Notes: generated from the sequence alone by a model not told the origin. Shown: positions 1-11,231, counted from the first letter of the stretch. The stretch: 62,724 nt of DNA from Hymenoscyphus infarciens (GCA_001414345.1 LLCB01000325.1:1-62724), one strand, 5' to 3'. A program made the numbers and translations.

Positions 1-720
1 AAGTCTAAAAATACTAGACTTATTAGTCTCTTAGTAACTAAAAAGTATTAATAATTATTATAAATAGTAAATAGTCTAGACTTATTAAGCTCTTAGCTAT
101 TAAAAAGCCTAAATATACTAGACTTATAAGTTACTAAAAAGTATTAATAATTATTATAAATAGTAAATAATCTAGACTTATTAGCCTCTTAGTATCTAAA
201 AATTCTAAATATACTAGACTTATTAGTCTCTTAGCTACTAAAAAGTCTAAATATACTAGAGTTATTAGCCTCTTAGTAACTAAAAAGTCTAAATATACTA
301 GACTTATTAGCCTCTTAGCAACTAAAAAGTATTAATAATTATTATTAATAGTAAATAATCTAGACTTATTAGCCTCTTAGTATCTAAAAATTCTAAATAT
401 ACTAGACTTATTAGTCTCTTAGCTACTAAAAAGTCTAAATATACTAGAGTTATTAGCCTCTTAGCAACTAAAAAGTCTAAATATACTAGACTTATTAGCC
501 TCTTAGCAACTAAAAAGTCTAAATATACTAGACTTATTATTCTCTTAGCTACTAAAAAGTATTAATAATTATTATAAAGAGTAAATAATCTAGACTTATT
601 AGTCTTCTAGATTCTAAAAAGTCTAAATATTCTATTCTTATTAGTCTATTAGTAACTAAAAAGAATATATAAAGTATAGAATTAATATAATTTCTATACT
701 TATTCGTTTATTAGCTACTA
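1..720. repeat. AT-rich tandem repeat, mixed 43-bp and 59-bp units
   Basis: The word CTAGACTTATTAG recurs at spacings of roughly 43 and 59 bp. The short unit continues with CTCTTAGCAACTAAAAAGTC. The long unit replaces its tail with AAAGTATTAATAATTATTAT and AATAGTAAATA. Short and long units alternate irregularly over at least twelve copies. It is non-coding satellite-like DNA inside element A, and the repeat starts outside the window. Confidence 0.8.
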
Positions 721-942
721 AAAGATATTTATAATTATTATAATTATTATTATATATAATTTATATATTTTTCTATTACTATTCTATCTTTTTTACTATA
801 ATCTATCTAGATAGCTTATATTTATATAACTCTTATAATATGTCTCTATTCTTAGAGTTTCTTATTTTAGACGCTTAATTAATTTAGTATATAGCTATTA
901 CGTAAGTACTACGTAGTTATTATATAGAGCTACTACGAATAC

Positions 943-1174
943 TAAACTACGTTACGTTATAACGCTCTAACCTAGTTATATAACTCTTAGGAGAACTAGT
1001 TATAACCGGTATAACTTGCTCTAGGTTAAATCGGCATACGTGTAGTACTATACCGAACCACGTCGCGTCGTAACGCTCTAACCGAGTCATATGACCCTTA
1101 GGAGGGCCAGTCATACCGGTTATGACTGGCCCTCCTAAGGGTCGGGGCTCGGTTAAATCGGCATGCCCGTGGTG
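943..1174. repeat. Two tandem terminal units, one RIP-mutated and one nearly intact
   Basis: Two units of about 110-120 bp lie head to tail (about 943-1052 and 1053-1174). Both run from ACGTYRCGTYGTAACGCTCT through an inverted repeat to TTAAATCGGCAT. The first unit carries C-to-T and G-to-A changes relative to the second, including CTCTTAGGAGAACTAG where the second has CCCTTAGGAGGGCCAG. The second unit ends the element. Confidence 0.75.
1093..1143. other. Perfect 23-bp-arm hairpin
   Basis: A 51-bp inverted repeat with two perfect 23-bp arms (starting GACCCTTAGGAGGGCCAG) and a 5-nt centre CCGGT. A second pair of arms (TAACCGAG and CTCGGTTA) extends the stem outside it. It sits about 30 bp inside the end of element A. 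Weakened copies lie near 975-1015, 11890-11925 and 12520-12560. It could be a cruciform, a transposase site or a folded RNA; the sequence does not say which. Confidence 0.9.
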
Positions 1175-2411
1175 CGAGGAAGGGAGAATCTCTCGGGGTT
1201 AAGGTGGAGTTAATCTCGACGGAATGTACACAAGCTATGCTCGAGGTTGTTGATAGCATAGATAGCATATTTAATTATTTGAAGAAGGCTCCGAGTCTTA
1301 TATTAATGGATGCTTTAGCGTGAGGGTTACTGTCTCGTCTTTGGTGAGATTTTAGTTGTGAATCGTTGTGGTGTTTAAAACTCTTCTGTGTAACATAGTC
1401 ATCATGAATTAGAAGTGCGTATCAACGGCTTCTATTCAGCAATTTTGCTTCTCATATGGTCAGAAACTATTATTTGATTCATTATTTTTTAAAAAAGTGT
1501 AGCTGAAAAGCGTCTATTGAATAATATTCCTCTAAGTGAACGACCATGGCATATAACAACTCTCATGGGTTAACTTTCATCGATTATATTGAAACTTCTT
1601 CTGGCTTGTGCTAAGTGTGTACTTTAGCAGGCTACAAAAATTTCGAAAATTTGAGTCTCGCTAAGTGAGGCGACAGTGAAAGTACCGGAAGAACTCTTCT
1701 ATCTCATCTCTCCTTCCTACTAAGTGAATAAATAGCATCAGCGCCCTCACCTGACTTGAACGCGCCATCCAACCCTTCACATACCCCCTACCCACTTCAC
1801 CCCAAAACTAAATAGCCGGTCAAAACTGAAAACATCACTCTTCCCCCTTCCATGACGGCACACGATAATAACCAGTGTTATTCTCCTTGGGGGTATTGCG
1901 GGTATATCGAAGAGGGCTTCCTAGTCTTATGAATAGGGAGAGAGGTGCTGTGGGGCCCATGAAGGAGTCATCAAGTGATGCGTTTGCTAAAACGAGTTCG
2001 ATTCTGATACTGAGCAAGGAATCCTTTTTGCTTTGTTTTGGCGTAATGGAGAGTCTCGTCAATTCACGAAGCAACAAGAACAAAAGTAATGACTCTTAAT
2101 GATACGTGTACTCGAGCCCCTATTTCTAGACTTACAACCACCCACCCATCCTCTCCCCTACACCATCAATATCTCCACTAAGCGTACATAGAAAAAAAAG
2201 TGCGCAAAGAAAATACCACCACAAAAAGAACTCCACCCGTATATGCAAATGCTCCCTTCCTTCCCTCCCTAAGAACAAAAACAAAAGTAATGAGCTCACG
2301 CAATCAGGCGTTCTCCACTCATCCCAACCCTACCCAGCTAATATACAAATGAACAATTGGTGTGTGTTAGATCAGCCATCCTCCACTTTCTCTCATCCCC
2401 TCACTCTCATT
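1175..2411. other. Intergenic, downstream of FMP27
   Basis: This stretch has normal base composition. It lies between the end of element A and the stop codon of FMP27, so it should hold that gene's 3' UTR and terminator. Short open frames near 1835-2099 exist on both strands but resemble no protein family. I see no RNA gene here. Confidence 0.6.
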
Positions 2412-5400
2412 TCAAGTCAAGCCCCCCAAAATCTTCTTCCCCAAACTACTCTTCCCACTGGTCTTCCTCGTCCCCTCCTCATCCCCACCCGACGCCTGTA
2501 TATTCACGTTCACATTCGTATGCGAACCCCCATGCCCAGTAAGTCCCTCCCCAGTCTTCTTCTTCAACCTCTGAAAAGTACTAGCCATAAAACTAGCCCC
2601 AGTACTAGTAGTCTTTATAGACTCCCCTCCATCATTTACATCTTTCCCGCTCTCCCCGTCTCCGTCATGATATCTAACAGGAGTCATAGTCAAACTCTTC
2701 GGCAACCCCACTGGCCGTCCAGGAACACTCTGCAAACTACTACTCCCACTAGACGTCCTCACAAGCGCAGCTCCATTCCTACTACTCGCAAAGCTCCGTC
2801 GTGGACTCTTTGACCGTTCACTTCGCTTATCAGTAGGACTAGCCGCCAAGCTCGAACTCGCGTCTGAATTATCATGCGAATTATCTGTCGACGGCGCAAG
2901 AACCATACTACTAGTAGCCAATTCCCTCAACCGACTCTGTTGCGCAACATTCGGCCGATGTTTCGAGAATTTGTTCCCGATGATTGCTCCGGTGTGAGAG
3001 ATAAGGGCTTTGATGACATCTTTTTTCAGGGCGAGAGCGAGGTCGAGGTTAGACCATGTTTTGTTCCTGTATTCTATCAAGGGGAGACGGAAGACAAAGT
3101 CGTGGACATCTTCGATGTTACGTTCTCCCTTGCCTTTGTAGCTTAGACAGAGAACCACGCTTGGCATTTTGACGTAAGCGAGAGTCATGTAATTTGAAGC
3201 TCTGGACATCATGGTACTGAGATCATCAGAAGGTTGTTCTTTTTGCTTGCTACCATTTCGATGGATTCCGAAACGTTTGGTTTTCGTATCGCTTGTTGTA
3301 GAATTGGTTTCGAAAGTCGAAGCGGCGGTCGATGAACGATTGATGGTAGGACGAGATTGAAGAGTCGATTGGAGACTTTCAAAAGATGACTTTTTAGCCA
3401 GTGTCTTTGCCGTTCCGACTCTATTAGAGGATTGGAAAAGCCGGAAATGATGACCATCGCCATTAGAAGAATGCAAGCTGATAGGTTTGCTTTTCTGAGT
3501 GTATGAAGTGGCGGGGCGGGACTCTGAAGTCATTGTTGGCTGCAGTCGGAGTTCTAGTGACCCAGCCCTGGTGCTAGAGGAAGAATCTTGTTTGTCCGTA
3601 TCTGTGATTGTCACTCCACTAGAGAATGCAGTGCTATCGTCATCCCAGTCTTCCTCTTCATCCTCAACTGGCTGCATATTTTTAACCATGAATGGCGACT
3701 TATTCTTCGTACCCTTATCTTCTGACCCTGGAAACATGTACTCGAAAAGACGTTTGCCGACTTCTCGCTCGAGCTGTATCTTCATCGGGAAAAGGTTGAC
3801 CTCGAAATGATCCAAAACTGGGATTCCTGCGATTGCTTCAAGCATGTACCAGTAAACTCTCAACATTTGCTGATTCCCGCCTTCGCTGAAAGTACCTCGT
3901 TCCGCATCAGAGTAAGGAGCGAACATTTCAGGGTAGATGGCATCAGGAAGAAGGTTCAATCCAACGATCTTCCCAATTTGCATCAAGTTTATGTGAGAGC
4001 CATCAGAATTATCAGTCCGGTCATATTCAGCTCTCTGAAGTTGGAATTCCATCAAGGGTTCATTGTTGTCTCGCACAAGATGCCAAACAATCTGCTCAGA
4101 CGAAATATTCCACCTCAACAAGCCGCTGGTCTGTGTTCCATCATACTTTCTTTGAGAAGAAGTGATGGCTTTCATCATGAAGAACAGTTCATCCTCGCAG
4201 CGCGTGAGATCCTTGTCGAGCAGAACCCTGTCTTCCCAACCCTTCTTATCAAGGTACTTGGAATGGATCTGGAATTGCGTCTTGATTTCATTCAATTGAC
4301 TGATTCTCTCTTGCAAGCGTATCACCATCTCCGGGGCTCCTCGTAGATCGCTAAAGTCCGAAGCAAGCATAATCTTTTCTAGGCGCTCGTTTCTTGTTTT
4401 TTCCAATGGCTCGCTGTACATGAGCAGATCCATAACAATGATGTACATTGCATAATATTGAGCGGAGTTGCAGAGAGCTCGTATCTGAGGAAATTCAACC
4501 CAGAGATGATCCATTCGACTTTCAATATTAGGGCTTGTCGGGTTACGACTACTGCCACTGCTAACTTCGTCATTGTATTTAAGACGTAAGGTGTTGTATT
4601 TATCGTATCGCAAACTTGCAGATGTCTTTTGCACAACTCTCTTGAAGCCAAATGGATCTCCCTGGAAGTCGAACATCACTTCCATCGGCACCCAAGGTGG
4701 CCATGCAGATCCAGCAGGAGTTCCATAATGGCTTCCAGAGTACATTGAAAGTAGCTGTGACGAAAACCACTTTTGGTGGGTGACAAAGAATTGTGTACTA
4801 TCCATTTCCACAGAAAATCTGCGTTGCACAAGACCGCTGACATCGTCGAAGATACGATCTTTGTCCATGACCTCGACAACTTTGAGCTCCATACCCTTGC
4901 CAGTCACGAGAACAACAGCCTTTTTATTCTTCTCACTCTGAAGTTGAATCTGTGGAGCAATCAATCTCAAATGGTAGCTGTTTTGTGGTGTGAACTCGTG
5001 GGCGATATTCGAGTCGAGGTTATCCACGGATACTCGTTGGGCTGTTTCATGTGCCATGTCGTCGGCCTTCACGAAATTCTTGCCATCCGCCAGAAGCTCA
5101 TTAATACGTTCCTCCACCTCTTGAATATTTCCATCGTCATCTTGTTGATTGTTCGATTCGTCGGAAGTGTTCGTCTGGGTATTCGGAGTCGGTCTTCCTG
5201 CCTTTGCCTTGTTTTGTTCTTCAACGATATCAAGAATAAACTTGACAGCTCTTCTTGACAAATAATACACAAACCCGCGTCTTTGGCTGACTTGGTGGAT
5301 GTATCGAAGAATGATATTTCTCAACATGTTGTTCCACTTCAACTGCATGTTGTGTATCACGAATCTGTTGTTGAAATCGCTGATGAATTCCGCACCGGCG

Positions 5401-8400
5401 TTGTTCTCCGTTCCTTCCCCAGTCGACTTGGGTTCCAATGGGGAACGAGGTTCATCAGTTTCGTCAATATCATCACCCCGGTCCGTTGCCCCCTTCTTCT
5501 CCTTGTGCAGGTTTACTTTCATCCGGCGATGCATGGATTCTAGGAAAATTTTCTTGTTTTGTAAAACTCCAGCCTGTCTTAACAACTGCTCATGTTCAAG
5601 CTTCAAGGCTGGGTCATTGTCCTCTTGAATGAGCCTGAGCTCTGCATCGCCAGTAGATTTGTCGTGCGCTTCCATCTGACGGGCAAGCTGGTCCAATCGA
5701 GTTTTGATTAATTGACACTGAACATGGCGAGGGTCATCATCTTTCGTCATGATACAAAAGTGCGTTGGCTCATTACCGAAAGGACTTGTCCTGTTGGGAT
5801 CACCAGAAATGGTATCGCCATGATCAGTCTGGCGGAAATACGTGAATCGCGGGGCAAAGGCAAGGGGCATTATCTTCGTTTCAGGGTTGGCCTCTGAAGG
5901 TAGAATCCAATCCAATTCGACAAAGTCGTCCATATCGATCCAGCTTAGATCACGATCAGGTATTTCGAAATGCGAAAGGTCTGTTGCACCCTGTTCCTGC
6001 TGTGAAACAAGAAACGGAGCGGAGGCCTTCTGGAGATCCTCCGTCGTAGTTCCGGCTATACTCGCCGATATGGCTCGAATATCCATGGATAACAAATCCA
6101 ATTGGGCCTCATGCATCTTCATCCCGCTAGTCTTGACTTGTGTTTTACGACCTCGATCTTGAGTAAGAAATTCCTCACGCCGCTGGTGAACATCAAGCAT
6201 AAAGCTATCTAGCCTCATTTTCAAGCCAGTTGCGGAGACAACATCTTCAGAGTAGTCTTCAGCATCCTTGTGCTTATAGATATGACTCAAAAACAAAGGC
6301 GCAAGAAGGAGGTTGTATTTGATGGTGGCCAGATGTCGACCAAACTTTTTGCTCGACTTCTCGATACCAGGCCACAATGTTCCTTGGCGAATTGGAAGTG
6401 CCATAGCTCCTCCGAACATGGACCACCAGGCGAAAAAGTGTGTGAAGAAACGTGGCGTCAAGTGAACCGTATTATAACTTCTTGACGGGTTGGAGTTTGA
6501 AACAGACCATTCGCGGTCCACTGGAGCTTTCACAGCAATTGACATGTGTATGTGATGACTACGAAAGCCTCTGAAAGCGTCGTATTCAAGACCTGGTGGT
6601 GCTCTGGCAAATTGAGGTTCTTTCATGATGACCTTATAGTGAGGCTCAAAGTCAAATGACCTCTTTCCTGATTGCTCGAGGTTCCTCTCAAACATTAGAC
6701 CTGCCATCCATTGGACGTTACCTGATAGTTTCATGACGACTTTTTTGAAAGAGGCGCCCCGTTTGAAATTATCAGAGCTCATGACGCTAGCGTCGTCTCT
6801 GTCCTGCCTCTCAGTATTTCGTGCTTGAAGACTAAAGTCCGGAATAGCAAGGATATATTCTCCACTGTCCACTGTCATGAATTTCCTTGGGTCTTCTTCG
6901 CGACAGATGTTCCATCTCACATCACTCCTCCAACACATGAGGAAACCGGCCCCATTTCCTGTAACCAAGTACGGGTCTCTTGTACCCTTGAGCATGAGGT
7001 GGACATCGCCGTCTCCCTTCCAGGCAACACTAACACGGGAGTGGAAACTGAGACGTATCTTATCCCAAAATCCGGTTCTGTCTGATGGATCAATTTGAGG
7101 TTTGGTGAAATTTTCAATGACCATCATCATATCTTGAATTGCTGGTTGATATGAGGAACCCCATGTTATTCGGGTGGGATAGCTAGTATTGATATCCACT
7201 TTGATGTCGGAGTATGATTTTACCGGAGATACAGTTCTTCTGACATCAATCGCAAAACCACCTTTGTTGCATGTTCCTGGCTCCAGGTTTTTGGGAGGGA
7301 TGATATCGACCTTGACATGCCGTGTGGATTCTGACCCCCGATACTCTTCAGCTATAACAAAGTCTGTTTTGAGAGACCAAGCTGATAGTCGCGATGATTG
7401 TCCTGGTTTCATGGCCGGTACGTGGAGTAATGGCAATGGATAATCGCGTAGAGTAACGCGAGCCTCTCCCATATTTATTTGAACGTGCATAGGAATGAGA
7501 AGTGAGTATTTCATATCATGAGGCATCCCTTTGCCTACTCGGTGTATGAAATCCGGTAGCTGGCTGATGGGGAAAGATGGCTTGTCGATGGTAATGTGAA
7601 GATCACTGATCAAGGTTCCCATAAGGGCTGGCCGCTGTGGAACCTCCAGGATATTCTCTATTTCTTCCATGTCGTCTGGGAGTTCGTCAGGGCCCCAAAA
7701 GACACCTCGTAGGTCTTTCATTCCGTTTTTGGAATGGCTGAAAATACGATCGATCCGATTTTTCCAACTTTGAGCATTATGTCGCTGAAGAGTTTCTCGA
7801 GCTTCCTGGATTGATACTTTTGTATTTCCACTTAAACCACAAGTGCCTTCAGGATCGTAACGCATCCGACGGCCTCGATATTGATTACCCGAGAGATCTC
7901 GTGAATCCCCATTTTCGCTTTTACTACGCGGCCTCGTTTCGTGTGGATGATTGCTGCGACCCCGGGGGTGCGCTGATCTATTCCGGTATTTGGATGGCTC
8001 TCTCTGCATTTCTTCCTCTCTGATCTTTTTTGCCTTCATAGCAAATGCTGCCTCGCGAGCTAAACGCTGTGCCTGCTCAACAAGCCCAGCACGGTATATG
8101 GTTCCCAGCTTCCACTCGAATGCACCATCTTCAACCTCGAATAATAGGGCTTTACTCCGGACTGAGACTTTCGGAACATTCTTCGGACCTTCAGGGCCTT
8201 TTTCGAGAATGTATTCATTTGTGCCAGTAGCAAAGCGGTGGTGTAATTGTTGGACTGACTTGAGTGTATTCACAAAGTTGTCGAAAATCTTGTGAAGTAC
8301 CAATTGGTGAGGAATTGCTAATCTTATTGCTTCAGTCGTCACATCAATCATCTTTTCGTCATAAATTTCACCCGTGCTGCGCTTTCTTCTGTTTTCACGC

Positions 8401-11231
8401 ATGTCTACCCTGAGTGTCTTGATGCTCACCATCCTTGCCCATACACGATGCATTTTCGGTGCTTCGGCATAAAGCCTAGCGAGTTTGGCGTGCAAAAAGG
8501 GTGGTGACCATCGGTGGCGGCCTGCTTCCATACCATATATTTGCAACATGATAGGGGGGTCGGAAGGCATAGTGGCCTTGATCTGAACTAGTGTCGAGCG
8601 AAGGTCAATCGTTATCAGCTCTTTCGTAAGGAAAGGATAACCAGATGTTTCGTACGAATGGAGGTCTTCGGGAGAAGTTGGTGATAGATGCGAAGAAAAT
8701 CTCATGTTCGACGCTGCAGCCCGGGCCTGCTCCGCTTCTTCATCGTCTGCTCTGGTCCGGAGGAATGCTCTCCTCAAAACAGTTGTAGCGACACCTACAG
8801 CATAATGGCGGTAAAGCGAATACTGAACAAGAAGTGTTCTGACTTGAGAGTTGATATGGAATATTGGACCTTGGTTATCGCATGCTGTAGAAAGTGCGAC
8901 TTCAAAACGTGGTATCGCTATAAAAGGCTCGATCTCCCATTTCTCAGTGGATTCAACGACAAAAGCCTCCAAACCGCGAACATGAAATGCAATTCTCCTG
9001 CCATCAGTTGGGTGCTGTTGTTTCTTCCGCGGCAACTTTGGCATCTTTAGATAGAGTTCGGCGTCCGGTGTCATGGATCGACTTCCTGCTCGGCGCCGAG
9101 ATGATCTTCTTTCTATTGCATCAACCTTCTGTGCTCGATACTCTGCAGTCCAAGACTCCAATTGAAGTGCAACACCGCGAGTGTCGTCTGATATATCATC
9201 ATCTACACCAGCAACTTCCGCACTAAATTCTGAACCTTGCAACTGAAAATGGAGAAGCCAAGGTGGCATAGCCCTGATGAAATTTGGATCGCGAGATGTT
9301 TTGGGGCGTATTTTCTTTTCTGGTTCGACATTGACGCGAAGTTGACGGACGATTTGGCGGACACCGTCACTGATTTCAGGACGAATCATATGTATAGAAA
9401 ACATTTTCAAGTTTCCTGTTGCAACAACGTAGACTTCCGGACTTGCGTTGACGTGGATTTTCAACTCAAAAGCGTCCGTTTGAACGAGTTCATAATGTGC
9501 TCCAGACGATGTTTGGTAGTACAAATCGTGGGTCTGTACTCTGAGCGTGGAGGAAAGGCCATAGTGTAGGTCTCCTGTTGCTGTATGGGAGGAGTCGATA
9601 TCCAGAGAGATGGACGAAATTGATGATATAATGAGATCAAAATCATCAGGTTCTGCTTTAGGTTCCACAGGAGGGAGGGCTATTCGGATAACTGGTTCGT
9701 GCATTGAGAATTTGATATTTGCTTTTGGTAAAAGCCTGGAGATGATAACATTTCTTTGGGGTGCTAATTCGTTCTTCCTCTTTGGCTTCCTTTGCACCGT
9801 GGCTAATATCAGAGGAAGATGTTTCGGGTCCAAATCTACTGATGGGGAAGTTATGACAACATTGGCAAACAGAATGTTCGCATTTCGTTCATCGGCGCTA
9901 TTGTGTTTTGTCACTTCGATGGTTTTTGATGGCAAGGTTGTCCGTACGGTGGTTGTTGCCATTGGGATATAGACAAGCCTATCCGATTCGCCTTGCCCGT
10001 CATCAACACCAATTGCAATTGAGAGTGCAGCAACCAGTGCTTGATGGGCTACATCTTTAGAAGAAAAGTACATCCGATGTGCTGGGGAGTTCTGATCCAG
10101 TCGATGTAAATCTACACCAACCTCTTTCATCGATGCATTAAGATACACGGGCGCACCCCGGGGTCGAACAGATTCAATCTTCTTAGTGAAACCAACAAAG
10201 CTGACGGCAAATTGTACTTCTTTGATACCGCGTAGGATGGAGCTAACAAGCTCTTTCGAGTCCGAAACTGTTTGCACTAAATTTTCCTCTCGACTTCCAG
10301 GATGATCAAGCTCTTCAATCAAATCGTTGACGGATATTTCCTCAATCTGGGGTCGAGCCCCTCTGTAATGATTACAGCAGCTCTTGTATCTATTCAAACA
10401 TGCAGTGATATCGTCATATGGTATATGCACGCGACCCAACTTCAGAGCAACAGCAGCATCCCGGAGGCCATCAAATTCTTTGTACAAAAGCCCATGAACA
10501 TTAAGCGTTGCGTGATCGAGCACTTCCAGCGATTCTTTCCCTTCTGGCGTGAAAAGTATACTGCGTAAAGTAATCATCCATTCTGCAGGTCGCTGCTCCT
10601 TTTTGGCCGTCTTGATATGTGTGAACATCCTCCCTCTATCAATCATCTTTCGCCGGGTATCGACTGCCATTGTAAAGCTCCCGATTTGAAGCTGGCCAAC
10701 TTCCACCACATTGATAGCAGAATTGGTTGCCACCACATCAACCATCCGAATCCAGTTAATCTTCCGGTGGATGCGCTTTATGCGATTCTTTAATCCAGTC
10801 AATTGTTCCCAAGACCGGCTTCTCCGAGGCTCCGCGCTCACATTTGGTGAGGTGGGACGTTTCTTGGATTGAGGATTTCGAGCTCCGCCCAGGTCTTCTT
10901 TGTGTCCTCCATCATCTTCCGAGTCTTCTCCATCTTCCCCGGTCTTGTTTCTCGCCGTTGCCTTTAAATCCACTGTCACTGCCAGCTCCTGCAAGACAAT
11001 GCTAACCCACGTTGGTTGTGCAAAGGTCGGTCTGTGAAGATTGAGGCCCAACCCCCGTATCTCTATCTTTATTCCATCTTTCGGGGTATATGCGAGTCTC
11101 CTTAATGAGAAATATCCAACGCGCTGGATAGAAATTCCGGTCAAGATTCGGAGGACGGCAAATAAAATGAAGGAGGCTAGGTAGAGGAGGACGATTACTC
11201 CAAATATGAAGGTTGGGTTCAAAAGCGCCAT
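2412..11231 (-). CDS. FMP27: Fmp27/BLTP2 (Hobbit/SABRE) bridge-like lipid-transfer protein
   Basis: A single uninterrupted frame of 2939 residues, in the size range of the family (yeast Fmp27 is about 2600). The N-terminus (about residues 4-30) is one hydrophobic helix that anchors the protein. It is followed by SIQRVGYFSLRRLAYTP and the first repeating beta-groove segment. The two family signatures are present: GFWDK near residue 1385 and WPPW near residue 2178. The stretch near 2700 (SYKGKGERN, then LPLIEYRNKTWSNLDLALAL) matches the conserved C-terminal region. The last 230 residues are Ser/Thr-rich and probably disordered. In yeast and animals the family forms rods at ER-plasma membrane contacts and moves phospholipids; the role here is inferred by homology. 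The ATG at 11231 is chosen because the membrane helix follows directly. The gene stands alone between two repeat elements, and I see no damage. Confidence 0.95.
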   Translation of the reverse strand: MALLNPTFIFGVIVLLYLASFILFAVLRILTGISIQRVGYFSLRRLAYTPKDGIKIEIRGLGLNLHRPTFAQPTWVSIVLQELAVTVDLKATARNKTGEDGEDSEDDGGHKEDLGGARNPQSKKRPTSPNVSAEPRRSRSWEQLTGLKNRIKRIHRKINWIRMVDVVATNSAINVVEVGQLQIGSFTMAVDTRRKMIDRGRMFTHIKTAKKEQRPAEWMITLRSILFTPEGKESLEVLDHATLNVHGLLYKEFDGLRDAAVALKLGRVHIPYDDITACLNRYKSCCNHYRGARPQIEEISVNDLIEELDHPGSREENLVQTVSDSKELVSSILRGIKEVQFAVSFVGFTKKIESVRPRGAPVYLNASMKEVGVDLHRLDQNSPAHRMYFSSKDVAHQALVAALSIAIGVDDGQGESDRLVYIPMATTTVRTTLPSKTIEVTKHNSADERNANILFANVVITSPSVDLDPKHLPLILATVQRKPKRKNELAPQRNVIISRLLPKANIKFSMHEPVIRIALPPVEPKAEPDDFDLIISSISSISLDIDSSHTATGDLHYGLSSTLRVQTHDLYYQTSSGAHYELVQTDAFELKIHVNASPEVYVVATGNLKMFSIHMIRPEISDGVRQIVRQLRVNVEPEKKIRPKTSRDPNFIRAMPPWLLHFQLQGSEFSAEVAGVDDDISDDTRGVALQLESWTAEYRAQKVDAIERRSSRRRAGSRSMTPDAELYLKMPKLPRKKQQHPTDGRRIAFHVRGLEAFVVESTEKWEIEPFIAIPRFEVALSTACDNQGPIFHINSQVRTLLVQYSLYRHYAVGVATTVLRRAFLRTRADDEEAEQARAAASNMRFSSHLSPTSPEDLHSYETSGYPFLTKELITIDLRSTLVQIKATMPSDPPIMLQIYGMEAGRHRWSPPFLHAKLARLYAEAPKMHRVWARMVSIKTLRVDMRENRRKRSTGEIYDEKMIDVTTEAIRLAIPHQLVLHKIFDNFVNTLKSVQQLHHRFATGTNEYILEKGPEGPKNVPKVSVRSKALLFEVEDGAFEWKLGTIYRAGLVEQAQRLAREAAFAMKAKKIREEEMQREPSKYRNRSAHPRGRSNHPHETRPRSKSENGDSRDLSGNQYRGRRMRYDPEGTCGLSGNTKVSIQEARETLQRHNAQSWKNRIDRIFSHSKNGMKDLRGVFWGPDELPDDMEEIENILEVPQRPALMGTLISDLHITIDKPSFPISQLPDFIHRVGKGMPHDMKYSLLIPMHVQINMGEARVTLRDYPLPLLHVPAMKPGQSSRLSAWSLKTDFVIAEEYRGSESTRHVKVDIIPPKNLEPGTCNKGGFAIDVRRTVSPVKSYSDIKVDINTSYPTRITWGSSYQPAIQDMMMVIENFTKPQIDPSDRTGFWDKIRLSFHSRVSVAWKGDGDVHLMLKGTRDPYLVTGNGAGFLMCWRSDVRWNICREEDPRKFMTVDSGEYILAIPDFSLQARNTERQDRDDASVMSSDNFKRGASFKKVVMKLSGNVQWMAGLMFERNLEQSGKRSFDFEPHYKVIMKEPQFARAPPGLEYDAFRGFRSHHIHMSIAVKAPVDREWSVSNSNPSRSYNTVHLTPRFFTHFFAWWSMFGGAMALPIRQGTLWPGIEKSSKKFGRHLATIKYNLLLAPLFLSHIYKHKDAEDYSEDVVSATGLKMRLDSFMLDVHQRREEFLTQDRGRKTQVKTSGMKMHEAQLDLLSMDIRAISASIAGTTTEDLQKASAPFLVSQQEQGATDLSHFEIPDRDLSWIDMDDFVELDWILPSEANPETKIMPLAFAPRFTYFRQTDHGDTISGDPNRTSPFGNEPTHFCIMTKDDDPRHVQCQLIKTRLDQLARQMEAHDKSTGDAELRLIQEDNDPALKLEHEQLLRQAGVLQNKKIFLESMHRRMKVNLHKEKKGATDRGDDIDETDEPRSPLEPKSTGEGTENNAGAEFISDFNNRFVIHNMQLKWNNMLRNIILRYIHQVSQRRGFVYYLSRRAVKFILDIVEEQNKAKAGRPTPNTQTNTSDESNNQQDDDGNIQEVEERINELLADGKNFVKADDMAHETAQRVSVDNLDSNIAHEFTPQNSYHLRLIAPQIQLQSEKNKKAVVLVTGKGMELKVVEVMDKDRIFDDVSGLVQRRFSVEMDSTQFFVTHQKWFSSQLLSMYSGSHYGTPAGSAWPPWVPMEVMFDFQGDPFGFKRVVQKTSASLRYDKYNTLRLKYNDEVSSGSSRNPTSPNIESRMDHLWVEFPQIRALCNSAQYYAMYIIVMDLLMYSEPLEKTRNERLEKIMLASDFSDLRGAPEMVIRLQERISQLNEIKTQFQIHSKYLDKKGWEDRVLLDKDLTRCEDELFFMMKAITSSQRKYDGTQTSGLLRWNISSEQIVWHLVRDNNEPLMEFQLQRAEYDRTDNSDGSHINLMQIGKIVGLNLLPDAIYPEMFAPYSDAERGTFSEGGNQQMLRVYWYMLEAIAGIPVLDHFEVNLFPMKIQLEREVGKRLFEYMFPGSEDKGTKNKSPFMVKNMQPVEDEEEDWDDDSTAFSSGVTITDTDKQDSSSSTRAGSLELRLQPTMTSESRPATSYTQKSKPISLHSSNGDGHHFRLFQSSNRVGTAKTLAKKSSFESLQSTLQSRPTINRSSTAASTFETNSTTSDTKTKRFGIHRNGSKQKEQPSDDLSTMMSRASNYMTLAYVKMPSVVLCLSYKGKGERNIEDVHDFVFRLPLIEYRNKTWSNLDLALALKKDVIKALISHTGAIIGNKFSKHRPNVAQQSRLRELATSSMVLAPSTDNSHDNSDASSSLAASPTDKRSERSKSPRRSFASSRNGAALVRTSSGSSSLQSVPGRPVGLPKSLTMTPVRYHDGDGESGKDVNDGGESIKTTSTGASFMASTFQRLKKKTGEGLTGHGGSHTNVNVNIQASGGDEEGTRKTSGKSSLGKKILGGLT

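Larger units (their letters stand above)
1..1174. mobile_element. Right part of an AT-rich repeat element (element A)
   Basis: The tract is AT-rich tandem repeat from 1 to about 720, then unique AT-rich DNA, then two GC-richer terminal units ending in ATGCCCGTGGTG at 1174. The same end sequence closes the complete element at 11852-12608, and both share interior words such as CTAGACTTATTAG. I therefore read this as the right end of a member of the same family, whose left end lies outside the window. No coding frame is visible. TpA is everywhere and CpA is rare, as expected after RIP. The superfamily is not known; CACCAC/GTGGTG ends and the 8-bp duplication of its relative would suit hAT. Confidence 0.6.

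Noticed and set aside
1835..2099. Short overlapping frames on both strands downstream of FMP27
   Set aside because: No family resemblance, frames on both strands, and no sign of introns or a partner exon.
2412..11231. Assignment of the 2939-residue protein to Csf1, the other large fungal lipid-transfer protein
   Set aside because: The GFWDK and WPPW signatures and the N-terminal SIQRVGYFSLRRL segment are those of the Fmp27/BLTP2 family.
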